Assembly (NCBI GenBank): GCA_964500445.1
Contig: CAZCOG010000008.1
Span: forward strand, 62,001 to 126,000
From: Persicitalea sp964500445
GTDB lineage: Bacteria; Bacteroidota; Bacteroidia; Cytophagales; Spirosomataceae
Direction of reading: 5' to 3'
Length of the DNA stretch: 64,000 nt
The notes beneath the pieces are model-generated. The model was not told where the DNA came from, ran no database searches, and worked only from the letters and a program-made list of their open reading frames with translations. A program made the position numbers and the translations under genes. Below are positions 8,847 to 17,751 of the stretch, piece after piece (the stretch's first letter is position 1; each line of letters starts with the position of its first letter).

Positions 8847-9242
8847 ATGGAAGCAAGAGCAATACTCAAAGACGTACCGACCTCCCCCCGCAAAATGCGA
8901 CTTGTGGCAGATTTGGTACGCGGTCAAAAGGTCAGCCAGGCCTTGGCCATCCTGAAATTCCAGCCCAATGCGGGTGCCGCCGTGATCCGTAAGGTGTTGC
9001 TTTCGGCAGTCGCTAACTGGCAGCAGAAAAATGAGGACATGGAAATTGGCGACGCCGATCTGTACGTGAAGACTATATTCATTGACGGGGGGCGTATGTT
9101 GAAGCGCCTTCGTCCTGCTCCCCAGGGTCGGGCTCACCGGATTCGGAAGCGTTCCAACCACATCACGCTGGTCATTGATGACGCCTCCACTAACACGGAT
9201 ATGATCCAGATTGCAGAAGAAGAAACTAACACCGAATCATAA
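8847..9242 (+). CDS. rplV: 50S ribosomal protein L22
   Basis: 23S rRNA binder that contacts all domains and lines the exit tunnel through a beta-hairpin. The fold-defining SPRKMRLVADLVRGQKV is near residue 12 and the tunnel hairpin KRLRPAPQGRAHRIRKRSNHITLVI near residue 88. At 131 residues it carries a short acidic C-terminal tail (AEEETNTES) not found in the E. coli protein. Confidence 0.97.
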   Translation: MEARAILKDVPTSPRKMRLVADLVRGQKVSQALAILKFQPNAGAAVIRKVLLSAVANWQQKNEDMEIGDADLYVKTIFIDGGRMLKRLRPAPQGRAHRIRKRSNHITLVIDDASTNTDMIQIAEEETNTES

Positions 9243-9256
9243 AAGATCTTAATTAA

Positions 9257-10096
9257 ATGGGACAAAAGGTAAACCCGATCGGTCTGAGACTGGGAATTGT
9301 CAGAGGATGGGACTCAAGCTGGTACGGTGGAAAGGACTTTTCCGATAAACTAGTAGAAGACGAGAAAATCCGTAACTACATTCAGGCGCGTATTCCAAAA
9401 GGTTCGATTTCAAAAGTCGTAATTGAGCGCACATTGAAGCGTATCACGCTGACTATTCACACCGCTCGTCCGGGTATTGTAATTGGTAAAGGTGGTAGCG
9501 AAGTAGACCGGATTAAGGAAGAACTTAAGTCGATCACGGGCAAAGATGTCCAGATCAATATATACGAAATTAAACGCCCTGAAATTGATGCCAAGCTGGT
9601 TGGTGAAGGTATTGCCCAACAATTGCAAGCGCGTATCTCTTATCGACGTGCCATGAAGCAGGCTATTTCATCGGCTATGCGGGTAGGAGCGCAGGGAATC
9701 AAAATTCGTTGTTCAGGTCGTTTGGGTGGTGCAGAGATCGCCCGTACGGAAGAATACAAAGAAGGTCGTATCCCATTGCACACATTGCGTGCCGACATAG
9801 ACTACGCTATTTCTGAGGCCCAGACCGTATACGGAAAGATAGGTATTAAAGTATGGGTTTTCAAAGGCGAATTGTACGGAAAGCGAGACCTGACACCGAG
9901 TGCAGCCACGGCTCAGGCCGACCGTAATGATCGCGCTGAGCGTGGTGGACGCGGCGAACGTCGGGGTGGCCGAGGTGACAACGAGCGCGGTGAACGCGGT
10001 GAACGTCGCCGTAGAGGCGGCGGTGGCCGGGGCGGTAACGCTGGCAGCGGTGGTCGTGGCGGCAACAGCGGCGGTGGCCGGGGAGGAAATAGGTAA
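9257..10096 (+). CDS. rpsC: 30S ribosomal protein S3 with Arg/Gly-rich C-terminal tail
   Basis: 30S head protein at the mRNA entry, with helicase function. N-terminal GQKVNPIGLRLG, the KH domain (RPGIVIGKGGSEVDRIKEEL) and the C-terminal S3 domain end near residue 218. After that come about 60 residues made almost only of Arg, Gly, Asp, Glu and Asn in RGG/RGE repeats, giving 279 residues against about 233 in E. coli. This low-complexity RGG-like tail could bind RNA, but no function is shown. Confidence 0.97.
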   Translation: MGQKVNPIGLRLGIVRGWDSSWYGGKDFSDKLVEDEKIRNYIQARIPKGSISKVVIERTLKRITLTIHTARPGIVIGKGGSEVDRIKEELKSITGKDVQINIYEIKRPEIDAKLVGEGIAQQLQARISYRRAMKQAISSAMRVGAQGIKIRCSGRLGGAEIARTEEYKEGRIPLHTLRADIDYAISEAQTVYGKIGIKVWVFKGELYGKRDLTPSAATAQADRNDRAERGGRGERRGGRGDNERGERGERRRRGGGGRGGNAGSGGRGGNSGGGRGGNR

Positions 10097-10140
10097 GAAC
10101 GATATTCGACGCCCAGCGTCGGTAATTATAGATAAGAATC

Positions 10141-10569
10141 ATGTTACAGCCGAAAAGAACCAGATTTCGCAAGCAGCAGAAAGGAAAAGGAAGTTTTAAC
10201 GGGATCGCTTCGCGTGGGCACCAGATTGCTTTCGGATCATTTGCCATCAAGGTACTCGAGCCGGGTTGGATCACCGCCCGCCAGATTGAATCCGCTCGTA
10301 TTGCGGTCACCCGCGCAATGAAGCGTGAAGGCCAGGTTTGGATTCGCATTTTTCCTGATAAGCCTATCACCAAAAAGCCTGCTGAAGTACGAATGGGTAA
10401 AGGTAAAGGTGCACCAGAATACTGGGTAGCTACCGTAAAGCCGGGCCGGATTATTTTTGAAGCAGGTGGTGTGGATTTGGCAACGGCTAACGAAGCCCTT
10501 CGCCTAGCAGCGCAGAAATTGCCGCTGAAGACTAAATTCGTCGTCCGTCGCGATTACCAGGAGTCATAA
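10141..10569 (+). CDS. rplP: 50S ribosomal protein L16
   Basis: 50S protein that helps form the A- and P-site tRNA pocket. It is 142 residues. The family signature PDKPITKKPAEVRMGKGKGAPEYWVATVKPGRI is complete, and the N-terminal LQPKRTRFRKQQKGK is normal. It is separated from rpsC by 44 nt and from rpmC by 45 nt. Confidence 0.98.
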   Translation: MLQPKRTRFRKQQKGKGSFNGIASRGHQIAFGSFAIKVLEPGWITARQIESARIAVTRAMKREGQVWIRIFPDKPITKKPAEVRMGKGKGAPEYWVATVKPGRIIFEAGGVDLATANEALRLAAQKLPLKTKFVVRRDYQES

Positions 10570-10614
10570 GAAAGCTGTTATAAGCTTTTATGAACTATTC
10601 AAATTGATATTGTA

Positions 10615-10824
10615 ATGACCAAAGAAGAACTCAAAGCCCTTTCGGCTAATCAATTGAAAGAGGAAATCGCCAAGGAGCGGGAGCGTCTGCTTCGTCTGCG
10701 ATTTGCCCACGCGGTTTCTCCGATCGAAAATCCGCTGCGCATTCGGGCAGCGCGTAAGCAGGTAGCCCGTTTGCTGACGGAGCTTACGATCAAAACTTCC
10801 CAAACGCAAAACAGCCCTGTATAA
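10615..10824 (+). CDS. rpmC: 50S ribosomal protein L29
   Basis: Small two-helix protein at the exit-tunnel rim beside L23. It is 69 residues, with the family pattern EELKALSANQLKEEIAKERERLLRLRFAHAV followed by NPLRIRAARKQVARLLTEL. rpsQ starts 6 nt downstream. Confidence 0.96.
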   Translation: MTKEELKALSANQLKEEIAKERERLLRLRFAHAVSPIENPLRIRAARKQVARLLTELTIKTSQTQNSPV

Positions 10825-10830
10825 GAAATC

Positions 10831-11094
10831 ATGGAGGAACTGACGAGAAAACTACGTAAAGAGAGAATTGGCCTGGTGGTGAGCGACAAGATGGAAAAGT
10901 CTTGCGTGATCCGGGTTGATCGGAAAGTAAAGCACCCGATGTATGATAAGATTATGAAAAAATCTTCCAAATTGATGGTGCACGATGAAAACAACCAGTG
11001 CGGGATCGGCGATACGATTCGCGTCATGGAAACCCGCCCGCTGAGTAAGCACAAGCGGTGGCGTTTAGTAGAAATTATTGAAAAAGCGAAATAA
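10831..11094 (+). CDS. rpsQ: 30S ribosomal protein S17
   Basis: OB-fold primary 16S rRNA binder. It is 87 residues; GLVVSDKMEKSCVIRVDRKVKHPMYDKI is the N-terminal half and GDTIRVMETRPLSKHKRWRLVEII the C-terminal signature. rplN begins 2 nt after the stop region, so translation is probably coupled. Confidence 0.97.
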   Translation: MEELTRKLRKERIGLVVSDKMEKSCVIRVDRKVKHPMYDKIMKKSSKLMVHDENNQCGIGDTIRVMETRPLSKHKRWRLVEIIEKAK

Positions 11095-11096
11095 TA

Positions 11097-11465
11097 ATGG
11101 TACAGCAAGAATCAAGACTGTCCGTAGCTGACAACAGCGGCGCCAAAGAAGTACTTGTCATTCGGGTATTGGGAGGAACTGGCAAGCGTTATGCTTCTGT
11201 GGGTGATAAGATTGTGGTAACAGTAAAAGCGGCTCTGTCTTCAAGCAACATGAAGAAAGGTACGATCTCCAAAGCCGTAGTCGTACGTACTAGAAAGGAA
11301 ATTCGTCGTAAAGACGGAACCTATATTCGCTTCGAGGATAACGCTGCTGTGCTGTTATCTGCCAATAACGAACCCCGTGGCACCCGTATATTTGGTCCTG
11401 TAGCCCGTGAGTTGCGCGAGAAGCAGTTTATGAAAATCGTTTCTCTGGCACCCGAAGTTCTTTAA
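11097..11465 (+). CDS. rplN: 50S ribosomal protein L14
   Basis: Interface protein of the 50S subunit, target of the silencing factor RsfS. It is 122 residues, starting VQQESRLSVADNSGAKE and containing RFEDNAAVLLSANNEPRGTRIFGPVARELR, the L14 signature. First gene of the spc-type block, directly joined to the S10 genes without a visible terminator. Confidence 0.98.
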   Translation: MVQQESRLSVADNSGAKEVLVIRVLGGTGKRYASVGDKIVVTVKAALSSSNMKKGTISKAVVVRTRKEIRRKDGTYIRFEDNAAVLLSANNEPRGTRIFGPVARELREKQFMKIVSLAPEVL

Positions 11466-11506
11466 AGAATACCGCAAGCCGTAGTTCTTTGAACTCATAA
11501 AGCAGA

Positions 11507-11851
11507 ATGAAAATGGAAAAGAAAAACAAAATGCAACCCAAGTTTCACATTCGCAGCGGCGACACGGTGAAAGTAATCTCTGGTAATTCCAAAGGGAAAA
11601 CAGGTAAGGTGGTAACCATTATAACCGATAAGGAACGGGCAATCGTGGAAGGTGCTAATATGATCACTAAACACCTGAAGCCAAACGCAAATAATCCGCA
11701 GGGAAGCATCGAAAAGCGCGAAGCCAGTATTCATATCAGTAACCTGATGTTGGTTGATCCTGCTACAGGCGAACCAACCCGTACAGGTCGCCGTCTGAAC
11801 GATAAAAGTAAGCTTCAGCGCTATTCCAAGAAGACAGACAAATTCATTTAA
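11507..11851 (+). CDS. rplX: 50S ribosomal protein L24
   Basis: Assembly-initiating 23S rRNA binder. The KOW motif is seen at about residues 18-33 (GDTVKVISGNSKGKTG) and the rest matches the family to about residue 110. The annotated start MKMEKKNKMQPKFHIR has a second ATG two codons in and a third at residue 9; all lie before the conserved part, so the exact start is uncertain by a few codons. Confidence 0.96.
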   Translation: MKMEKKNKMQPKFHIRSGDTVKVISGNSKGKTGKVVTIITDKERAIVEGANMITKHLKPNANNPQGSIEKREASIHISNLMLVDPATGEPTRTGRRLNDKSKLQRYSKKTDKFI

Positions 11852-11928
11852 GAATTTCTGTCTAAACTAATAAGACAAATATAAACGACCGATGGGTCGG
11901 AAATCTATCGGCAAGGTCAATAATACAC

Positions 11929-12492
11929 ATGGCAGCTCCAAGACTAAGAGAAAAATACGATAAGGAAATTGTCGGCCAACTGAAAGAAAAATTTCAGTAC
12001 AAATCCATCATGCAGGTACCTCGCTTAACCAAAATAGTCCTTAACAAAGGCATTGGTGCCGCCGTAGCTGACAAAAAGCTAGTGGATGTAGGAATTGAAG
12101 AATTAAGCATGATTACCGGACAGAAGGCAATCGCGACGATTTCCAAGAAGGCAATCTCGAACTTCAAACTTCGGGAAGATATGCCAATTGGCGCAAAAGT
12201 TACTCTTCGCGGGGATCGGATGTACGAATTTCTTGACCGTCTGACTGCCATCGCTATGCCTCGTGTAAGAGATTTCCGGGGAATCAGCGATAAGGGTTTT
12301 GATGGCCGTGGTAACTATACTTTCGGAGTGAAAGAACAGATTATCTTTCCTGAAATCAGTATCGATAAGGTGAACAAGATTACAGGGATGGATATAACCT
12401 TCGTTACATCGACTAATTCAGACCAAGAAGGTTACGAGTTGCTCAAAGCGCTGGGAATGCCTTTCGCAAGCGCGGCTAAGACTAATCAGTAA
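11929..12492 (+). CDS. rplE: 50S ribosomal protein L5
   Basis: 5S rRNA and P-site tRNA contact protein of the central protuberance. It is 187 residues, with the conserved VPRLTKIVLNKGIG, ITGQKAIATISKKAISNFKLREDMPIGAKVTLRG and FGVKEQIIFPEI segments. Preceded by a 77-nt spacer and followed by rpsN after 20 nt. Confidence 0.98.
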   Translation: MAAPRLREKYDKEIVGQLKEKFQYKSIMQVPRLTKIVLNKGIGAAVADKKLVDVGIEELSMITGQKAIATISKKAISNFKLREDMPIGAKVTLRGDRMYEFLDRLTAIAMPRVRDFRGISDKGFDGRGNYTFGVKEQIIFPEISIDKVNKITGMDITFVTSTNSDQEGYELLKALGMPFASAAKTNQ

Positions 12493-12512
12493 ATTCAAGA
12501 TATTAAGATAAA

Positions 12513-12782
12513 ATGGCAAAAGAATCAGTAAAAGCCCGGGAGAGAAAAAGACAGCGTTTGGTAGAAAAGTATGCCGAGAAACGCGCCAAGTTAAAAGCCG
12601 AAGGCGACTGGGTCGGTCTGGACAAGCTTCCCAGAAACTCATCTCCTGTGCGTCTGCACAATCGCTGCAAACTCACCGGTCGCCCCCGTGGATATATGAG
12701 GAAGTTTGGCATCTCACGCGTGGTGTTCCGCGATCTGGCCTCAATGGGCAAGATTCCCGGTGTTACAAAATCCAGCTGGTAG
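12513..12782 (+). CDS. rpsN: 30S ribosomal protein S14, zinc-free form
   Basis: 30S head protein. It is 89 residues with the C-terminal S14 signature LHNRCKLTGRPRGYMRKFGISRVVFRDLA. Only one cysteine is present where zinc-binding S14 has a CxxC...CxxC ribbon, so this is the cysteine-poor C-minus type. It lies in the canonical place between L5 and S8. Confidence 0.97.
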   Translation: MAKESVKARERKRQRLVEKYAEKRAKLKAEGDWVGLDKLPRNSSPVRLHNRCKLTGRPRGYMRKFGISRVVFRDLASMGKIPGVTKSSW

Positions 12783-12812
12783 ACACCACTTTCAATTCTG
12801 ATTTCAATTACT

Positions 12813-12820
12813 TACCTTTG
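12813..12820 (+). promoter_or_regulatory. Candidate internal promoter upstream of rpsH
   Basis: TACCTTTG followed by CACGCC fits the -7 consensus TAnnTTTG plus the C often seen after it. It lies in the 76-nt rpsN-rpsH spacer, one of the longer spacers in an otherwise compact block. No -33 TTG is seen at the standard spacing. Confidence 0.4.
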
Positions 12821-12858
12821 CACGCCTTTTTGAGGAGTGCTTAACCAAGTCACCAAAA

Positions 12859-13257
12859 ATGTTAACGGATCCCATAGCAGATTATCTGACTCGAATCAGA
12901 AACGCGATCAAGGCCAGGCACCGGGTGGTAGAGATACCTGCTTCCAACCTTAAAAAGGAGATAACGAAAGTTCTCTTTGAGAAAGGCTACATTCAAAGCT
13001 ATAAGTTCGACGAGAACGGTCCTCAGGGATCGATCAAGATTGCCCTAAAATACAATCCGGTCACAAAGCAGCCTGCTATTGTCAAGTTGCAGCGAGTGAG
13101 TAAGCCCGGTCTTCGTCAGTATGCCGGAGCCGCCGAAGTACCTCGCGTCCTAAGCGGATTGGGAATCACAATTATTTCCACTTCCAAGGGAGTAATGACT
13201 GACAAAGAAGCTCGGACCATGAATGTGGGTGGTGAGCTATTGTGCCAGGTGTACTAA
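12859..13257 (+). CDS. rpsH: 30S ribosomal protein S8
   Basis: Central-domain 16S rRNA binder; in E. coli it also represses spc operon translation. It is 132 residues; DPIADYLTRIRNAIKARH at the N-terminus and the C-terminal signature ISTSKGVMTDKEARTMNVGGELLCQVY are present. It follows a candidate internal promoter. Confidence 0.98.
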   Translation: MLTDPIADYLTRIRNAIKARHRVVEIPASNLKKEITKVLFEKGYIQSYKFDENGPQGSIKIALKYNPVTKQPAIVKLQRVSKPGLRQYAGAAEVPRVLSGLGITIISTSKGVMTDKEARTMNVGGELLCQVY

Positions 13258-13275
13258 CCGCAAATTCACAAAGAG

Positions 13276-13833
13276 ATGTCACGAATAGGAAAGAAAATTA
13301 TCGAAGTACCCGCAGGAACCACGGTTTCGGTGGACGGCGAGAATGTGGTGTCGGTCAAAGGTCCAAAGGGAACTCTGACCCGTGCCATTAACAAGGAAAT
13401 GATCGTCGAGATTGAGAATGGCGAGTTGCGGGTAGAGCGTCCCACAGAGCAGAAGCGTCACAAAGCCTTGCATGGTTTGTACCGTTCACTCATCAACAAT
13501 ATGGTTGTGGGTGTCAGCACTGGCTATCGCCGCGAGCTAGAGGTAGTTGGTGTAGGTTACAAGGCCACTTCAACCAATAATGTTCTTGATCTAAGCCTGG
13601 GTTACTCGCACAGTATCATTATGGAGATCCCCAAAGAAATCAGCGTTTCAACGGTGACGGAAAAGGGACAGAACCCAAAAGTGATTCTGGAAGGAATTGA
13701 TAAGGAACTCATCGGCGACGTAGCGGCGAAAATTAAGTCACTGCGGAAAGTCGAGCCTTACAAAGGCAAAGGTATTCGCTTTGTCGGAGAAAAAATTCGC
13801 CGCAAAGCAGGTAAGGCAGCTGCTAAAAAATAA
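13276..13833 (+). CDS. rplF: 50S ribosomal protein L6
   Basis: 23S rRNA binder near the sarcin-ricin loop and factor site. It is 185 residues with two homologous domains; N-terminal SRIGKKIIEVPAGTTV and C-terminal VEPYKGKGIRFVGEKIRRKAGK are the family ends. rplR follows after 47 nt. Confidence 0.98.
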   Translation: MSRIGKKIIEVPAGTTVSVDGENVVSVKGPKGTLTRAINKEMIVEIENGELRVERPTEQKRHKALHGLYRSLINNMVVGVSTGYRRELEVVGVGYKATSTNNVLDLSLGYSHSIIMEIPKEISVSTVTEKGQNPKVILEGIDKELIGDVAAKIKSLRKVEPYKGKGIRFVGEKIRRKAGKAAAKK

Positions 13834-13880
13834 GTGGCACTTTTTAAGTTTTATATTCAAGTTTATACGATTAGCATATA

Positions 13881-14234
13881 ATGGCGACGGTAAAAACATT
13901 ACGGAGACAGCGCCTCAAGCGCGGCATCCGCAAGAAGGTAAACGGTACGGCGGAGCGTCCGCGCCTATCGATATATCGTTCCAACACCAGCATTTACGTG
14001 CAGTTGGTGGACGACGACAAAAGCGTCACGCTGGCAAGCTCATCTTCCAGAGAAGTGAGCGATAAGACGAAAAATACGAACGTGGAAACAGCGGGGCTGG
14101 TTGGCAAGAAGATTGCTGAAAAGGCCATGGCGATTGGTATTGAAAAGATTGTTTTTGATCGTAGTGGCTATTTGTACCACGGAAAAGTAAAAGCCATTGC
14201 CGATGCTGCCCGCGAAGCCGGACTCAAATTCTAA
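13881..14234 (+). CDS. rplR: 50S ribosomal protein L18
   Basis: 5S rRNA binder. It is 117 residues; the RPRLSIYRSNTSIYVQLVDDDKSVTLASSSS core and C-terminal VFDRSGYLYHGKVKAIADAAREAGLKF are typical. rpsE starts 13 nt later. Confidence 0.97.
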   Translation: MATVKTLRRQRLKRGIRKKVNGTAERPRLSIYRSNTSIYVQLVDDDKSVTLASSSSREVSDKTKNTNVETAGLVGKKIAEKAMAIGIEKIVFDRSGYLYHGKVKAIADAAREAGLKF

Positions 14235-14247
14235 GTAAAAAGCTATC

Positions 14248-14766
14248 ATGCAACAAAATTCAAATCGACCCGAAAAGGTCAACGAAGCAGACCTGAAAGA
14301 GCGTGTTGTGGCCATCAACCGGGTTGCCAAAGTAGTAAAGGGTGGTCGTCGCTTTAGCTTTTCTGCCATTGTGGTGGTTGGCGATGGTAACGGAGTCGTA
14401 GGTTATGGTCTTGGCAAAGCCAACGAGGTGACGGATGCTATTACGAAGGGAATTGATGATGCCAAGAAAAACCTTTTTCAGGTTCCTCTGATGAAGACGA
14501 CGGTACCTCATGCAATGGAAGGTAAGTACAGTGGAGGCTACGTGCTCATTAAGCCTGCCGCTCCCGGTACGGGTGTAATCGCAGGTGGTGCAATGCGTGC
14601 TGTTTTGGAAGCGGCTGGTATTCACGACGTTTTGGCCAAATCTAAGGGTTCATCTAATCCACACAACGTGGTAAAGGCCACGATCGATGCTCTCTTGAAA
14701 ATGCGTGCCCCCCATCAGGTAGCATTTCAACGCGGCGTGTCAATTGAAAAAGTTTTCAACGGATAA
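14248..14766 (+). CDS. rpsE: 30S ribosomal protein S5
   Basis: 30S body protein that affects decoding accuracy and mRNA unwinding. It is 172 residues. The double-stranded RNA-binding N-domain (RVVAINRVAKVVKGGRRFSFSAIVVVGDGNGVVGYGLGKA) and the C-domain with AGGAMRAVLEAAGIHDVLAKSKGSSNPHNVVKAT are intact. It is separated from rpmD by about 100 nt in which no gene or clear signal is seen. Confidence 0.98.
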   Translation: MQQNSNRPEKVNEADLKERVVAINRVAKVVKGGRRFSFSAIVVVGDGNGVVGYGLGKANEVTDAITKGIDDAKKNLFQVPLMKTTVPHAMEGKYSGGYVLIKPAAPGTGVIAGGAMRAVLEAAGIHDVLAKSKGSSNPHNVVKATIDALLKMRAPHQVAFQRGVSIEKVFNG

Positions 14767-14867
14767 TAGAGACGTGAAAATCGTGTCTGGTGAAAAAACA
14801 GGAAGTGAAAAATCACGTCTGCCAAACACAAGACACAATATTCCGCCTTCGCACAACAGAACCAATC

Positions 14868-15047
14868 ATGTCGAAAGTACGTATTACACAGGTTAGAAGT
14901 ATTATCGGTCGTCCCGAGAGCCAAAAGCGCACCATGAAGGCGCTTGGGTTGGGGAAGATCAGCCAATACTGCGAAAAAGAAGTCAGTGATTCGATGTCGG
15001 GTATGATCCGTAAGATCAATCACTTGGTCAAAGTCGAAGAAATTTAA
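14868..15047 (+). CDS. rpmD: 50S ribosomal protein L30
   Basis: Small 50S protein, 59 residues when started at the ATG giving MSKVRITQVRSIIGRPESQK. An in-frame extension upstream has no family similarity and is rejected. L30 is missing from some bacterial groups; here it keeps its place between S5 and L15. Confidence 0.95.
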   Translation: MSKVRITQVRSIIGRPESQKRTMKALGLGKISQYCEKEVSDSMSGMIRKINHLVKVEEI

Positions 15048-15061
15048 AATACAAGCGAGTT

Positions 15062-15538
15062 ATGAATCTCCATAATTTAAAGCCGGCGGAAGGTTCGGTA
15101 CGAAATATTAAGCGGATAGGTCGCGGACAAGGTTCGGGGCGAGGAGGTACTTCTACGCGTGGACATAAAGGGGCCCAATCACGTTCTGGTTATAGCCAGA
15201 AGCGCGGTTTTGAAGGTGGTCAGATGCCTTTGCAGCGTCGGCTTCCTAAATTTGGTTTCACCAGCCCTAACCGTGTTGAGTATAAGGCCATCAATCTCGA
15301 TACTATTCAAGAGGCTGTAACACGTCTTGATGCCAAAGTACTGGATCACGAGGCTTTATTGACTAACAATTTAGCTAAGAAGAAAGACCTGATTAAGGTA
15401 TTAAATCGCGGCGAATTAAGTGCGGCTGTCGAAGTTCATGCTCATAAATTTTCTAAGAGCGCCGTTGAGGCAATCGAGAAAGCAGGAGGCAAGGCAGTCC
15501 TTATCGATCGGTTTGCGGTGGAAACTGCCGACATGTAA
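15062..15538 (+). CDS. rplO: 50S ribosomal protein L15
   Basis: Late-assembly 23S rRNA binder. It is 158 residues: N-terminal basic extension (GRGQGSGRGGTSTRGHKGAQSRSG) followed by the L15 core with GGQMPLQRRLPKFGF. It follows rpmD by 14 nt and precedes secY by 75 nt. Confidence 0.97.
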   Translation: MNLHNLKPAEGSVRNIKRIGRGQGSGRGGTSTRGHKGAQSRSGYSQKRGFEGGQMPLQRRLPKFGFTSPNRVEYKAINLDTIQEAVTRLDAKVLDHEALLTNNLAKKKDLIKVLNRGELSAAVEVHAHKFSKSAVEAIEKAGGKAVLIDRFAVETADM

Positions 15539-15613
15539 TCCGGCTATTCCCTCATAATTCTTTGGGAATAACTTTTTAAACTGGACGAATCCCCGGCTTA
15601 CAATATATTTTCT

Positions 15614-16930
15614 ATGAAGCGATTTATCGATACGATCAAGAATATTTTTTCAATTGAGGAGTTGAGAACTCGGATTCTCAACACTCTTTTGTTTATAACG
15701 GTATTCCGTTTGGGGTCGTTTGTCGTACTGCCCGGAGTTGAACCTGATCTAATGGCTGTCTCTTCGGGGGGGCTGTTAGGTCTATTGGATACTTTCCTAG
15801 GCGGTGCTTTCAGCAAAGCTTCTATTTTTGCTTTGGGTATCATGCCCTATATATCGGCGTCAATCGCAATTCAGCTTTTGACAATGGCAATGCCCTACTT
15901 TCAAAAAATGCAGAAGGAAGGGGAGTCTGGGCGTAAGAAATTAAATCAGATAACAAGAGTACTGACTATTGTCGTTACGTTTGCTCAGGGCCTAACTTAC
16001 TTGACCACTACCGTTCCCGATGAGGCTTTACTGGTACCAAGAAGCATTTTTACTGTTTCTTCCATTTTTATTCTGATTTCAGGAACCATGTTCTGTATGT
16101 GGTTGGGAGAGCGTATCACGGATAAAGGCGTAGGCAATGGTATTTCTATGCTGATCATGATTGGCATAGTGTCTCGTTTTCCGGGCTCTATTTATCAGGA
16201 GTTTGCTTCACGCGGAAGCGCAGGAATCCTGATTTTCGTTCTGGAACTTGTTGCTCTGTATTTTGTTATAATGGCTGCAGTAATGCTTACCCAAGCTGTT
16301 CGAAGAGTACCAATCCAATACGCCAAGCAGGTTGTAGGTAATCGCGCTGTAGGTTTGGGCCAACGGCAATATTTACCTTTGAAAGTGAATGCTGCTGGCG
16401 TAATGCCAATAATTTTTGCCCAAGCGCTTATGTTTCTACCTACCGCGGTTTTCGGTGCTTTTTCTGAAAATAGTGACTTTGCCGCAAACGCAGCAACAGT
16501 ATTTGCTGATTTCACTTCGTGGCAATACAGTTTGTTATACGCAGTTTTGATTATTGTATTCACCTTCTTCTATACTGCTATCTCGGTTAACCCACAGCAA
16601 ATTGCTGATGATATGAAGCGAGGCGGTGGTTTTGTTCCCGGCGTGAAGCCAGGTCAGCAGACGTCTGATTATATCAGCACGATTTTAGATCGTATTACTT
16701 TCCCTGGTTCCATAATGTTAGCTGTGGTGGCAATTTTGCCAGCTTTTGCTGCTATCCTTGGAATGACCACTTCGTTCGCTCAGTTCTTCGGAGGTACGTC
16801 TTTGCTAATTATGGTAGGTGTAGTGCTGGATACTCTACAACAGGTGGAAAGTTACCTACTGATGCGTCGTTACGAAGGATTAATGAAATCTGGCCGTATC
16901 AAGGGACGGGCCGAAAGCTTAGCCGTTTAA
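15614..16930 (+). CDS. secY: Protein translocase subunit SecY
   Basis: Ten-helix channel of the Sec translocon in the inner membrane; needed here also for exporting T9SS substrates to the periplasm. It is 438 residues. Conserved landmarks are the plug region, FRLGSFVVLPGVEP, the GIMPYISASIAIQL motif in TM2, the large cytoplasmic loop RRVPIQYAKQ, and the C-terminal loop with RGGGFVPGVKPGQQT. map begins 3 nt after it, so the pair is translationally linked. Confidence 0.98.
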   Translation: MKRFIDTIKNIFSIEELRTRILNTLLFITVFRLGSFVVLPGVEPDLMAVSSGGLLGLLDTFLGGAFSKASIFALGIMPYISASIAIQLLTMAMPYFQKMQKEGESGRKKLNQITRVLTIVVTFAQGLTYLTTTVPDEALLVPRSIFTVSSIFILISGTMFCMWLGERITDKGVGNGISMLIMIGIVSRFPGSIYQEFASRGSAGILIFVLELVALYFVIMAAVMLTQAVRRVPIQYAKQVVGNRAVGLGQRQYLPLKVNAAGVMPIIFAQALMFLPTAVFGAFSENSDFAANAATVFADFTSWQYSLLYAVLIIVFTFFYTAISVNPQQIADDMKRGGGFVPGVKPGQQTSDYISTILDRITFPGSIMLAVVAILPAFAAILGMTTSFAQFFGGTSLLIMVGVVLDTLQQVESYLLMRRYEGLMKSGRIKGRAESLAV

Positions 16931-16933
16931 CCG

Positions 16934-17731
16934 ATGATCTACCTGAAAACAGATCAGGAGATTGAGTTAATCAAGATCAGCGCGCAGGTTCTTGGTAAAG
17001 CGCATGCTGAGGTGGCAAAATGGGTAAAACCTGGAGTTACTACCCGACAGCTAAATCGTGTGGCTGAGGAATATATCGGCGATCATCAAGGGATTCCGTC
17101 ATTTAAAGGTTTCAACGGCTTTCCCGCCGCCTTGTGTATATCAGTTAATGAAGTAGTTGTTCATGGTTTTCCAAGTGGCTACGAATTACGCAGCGGTGAT
17201 ATTATTTCGATTGACTGCGGTGTGAAACTGAATGGGTACCATAGTGATAGTGCTTATACCTATCCGGTTGGTGAAGTGTCACCGGAAATTTTGGCCTTAT
17301 TGGAAAGAACCAAACGGTCACTTTATCTGGGTATTGAAAAGGCCCGCGATGGAATGCGCATGGGGGATATAGGGTTTGCCATCCAGGATTACGTTGAGAA
17401 ATACAATTATACAGTTGTCAGAGAATTGGTGGGGCATGGTGTTGGTAAGAATCTGCACGAAAGCCCCGAAGTTCCCAATTACGGCAAACGTGGAAAAGGC
17501 ATTAAATTGAAAGAGGGGATGGTATTGGCCATTGAACCCATGATTAATTTAGGCAAGAAGAGTGTGGTTCAAGAAAAGGATGGCTGGACCATTCGAACTT
17601 CTGACCGTAAGCCCTCGGCGCACTTTGAACACACGATCGCAGTCAGGAAAGGTCAGCCTGAAATCTTGACTACCTTTGAATATATAGAAGCAGTTACGGC
17701 CGACACCAGCTTAATGGTGGTGGCGTCCTAA
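16934..17731 (+). CDS. map: Type I methionine aminopeptidase
   Basis: Removes the initiator methionine from nascent proteins; dinuclear metal enzyme. The five ligands are readable: DCGVKLNGYHSDSA (two Asp), GHGVGKNLHESP (His), IEPM (Glu) and FEHTIAV (His/Glu region). It is 265 residues. The secY-map-infA-rpmJ order is the common bacterial one. Confidence 0.97.
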   Translation: MIYLKTDQEIELIKISAQVLGKAHAEVAKWVKPGVTTRQLNRVAEEYIGDHQGIPSFKGFNGFPAALCISVNEVVVHGFPSGYELRSGDIISIDCGVKLNGYHSDSAYTYPVGEVSPEILALLERTKRSLYLGIEKARDGMRMGDIGFAIQDYVEKYNYTVVRELVGHGVGKNLHESPEVPNYGKRGKGIKLKEGMVLAIEPMINLGKKSVVQEKDGWTIRTSDRKPSAHFEHTIAVRKGQPEILTTFEYIEAVTADTSLMVVAS

Positions 17732-17751
17732 AATTAGATAAAAAGTAAAGA

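Noticed and set aside
9861..10373. Minus-strand ORF and extra plus frame over the end of rpsC
   Set aside because: Artefacts of the Arg/Gly-repeat codons; rpsC and rplP fully explain the region.
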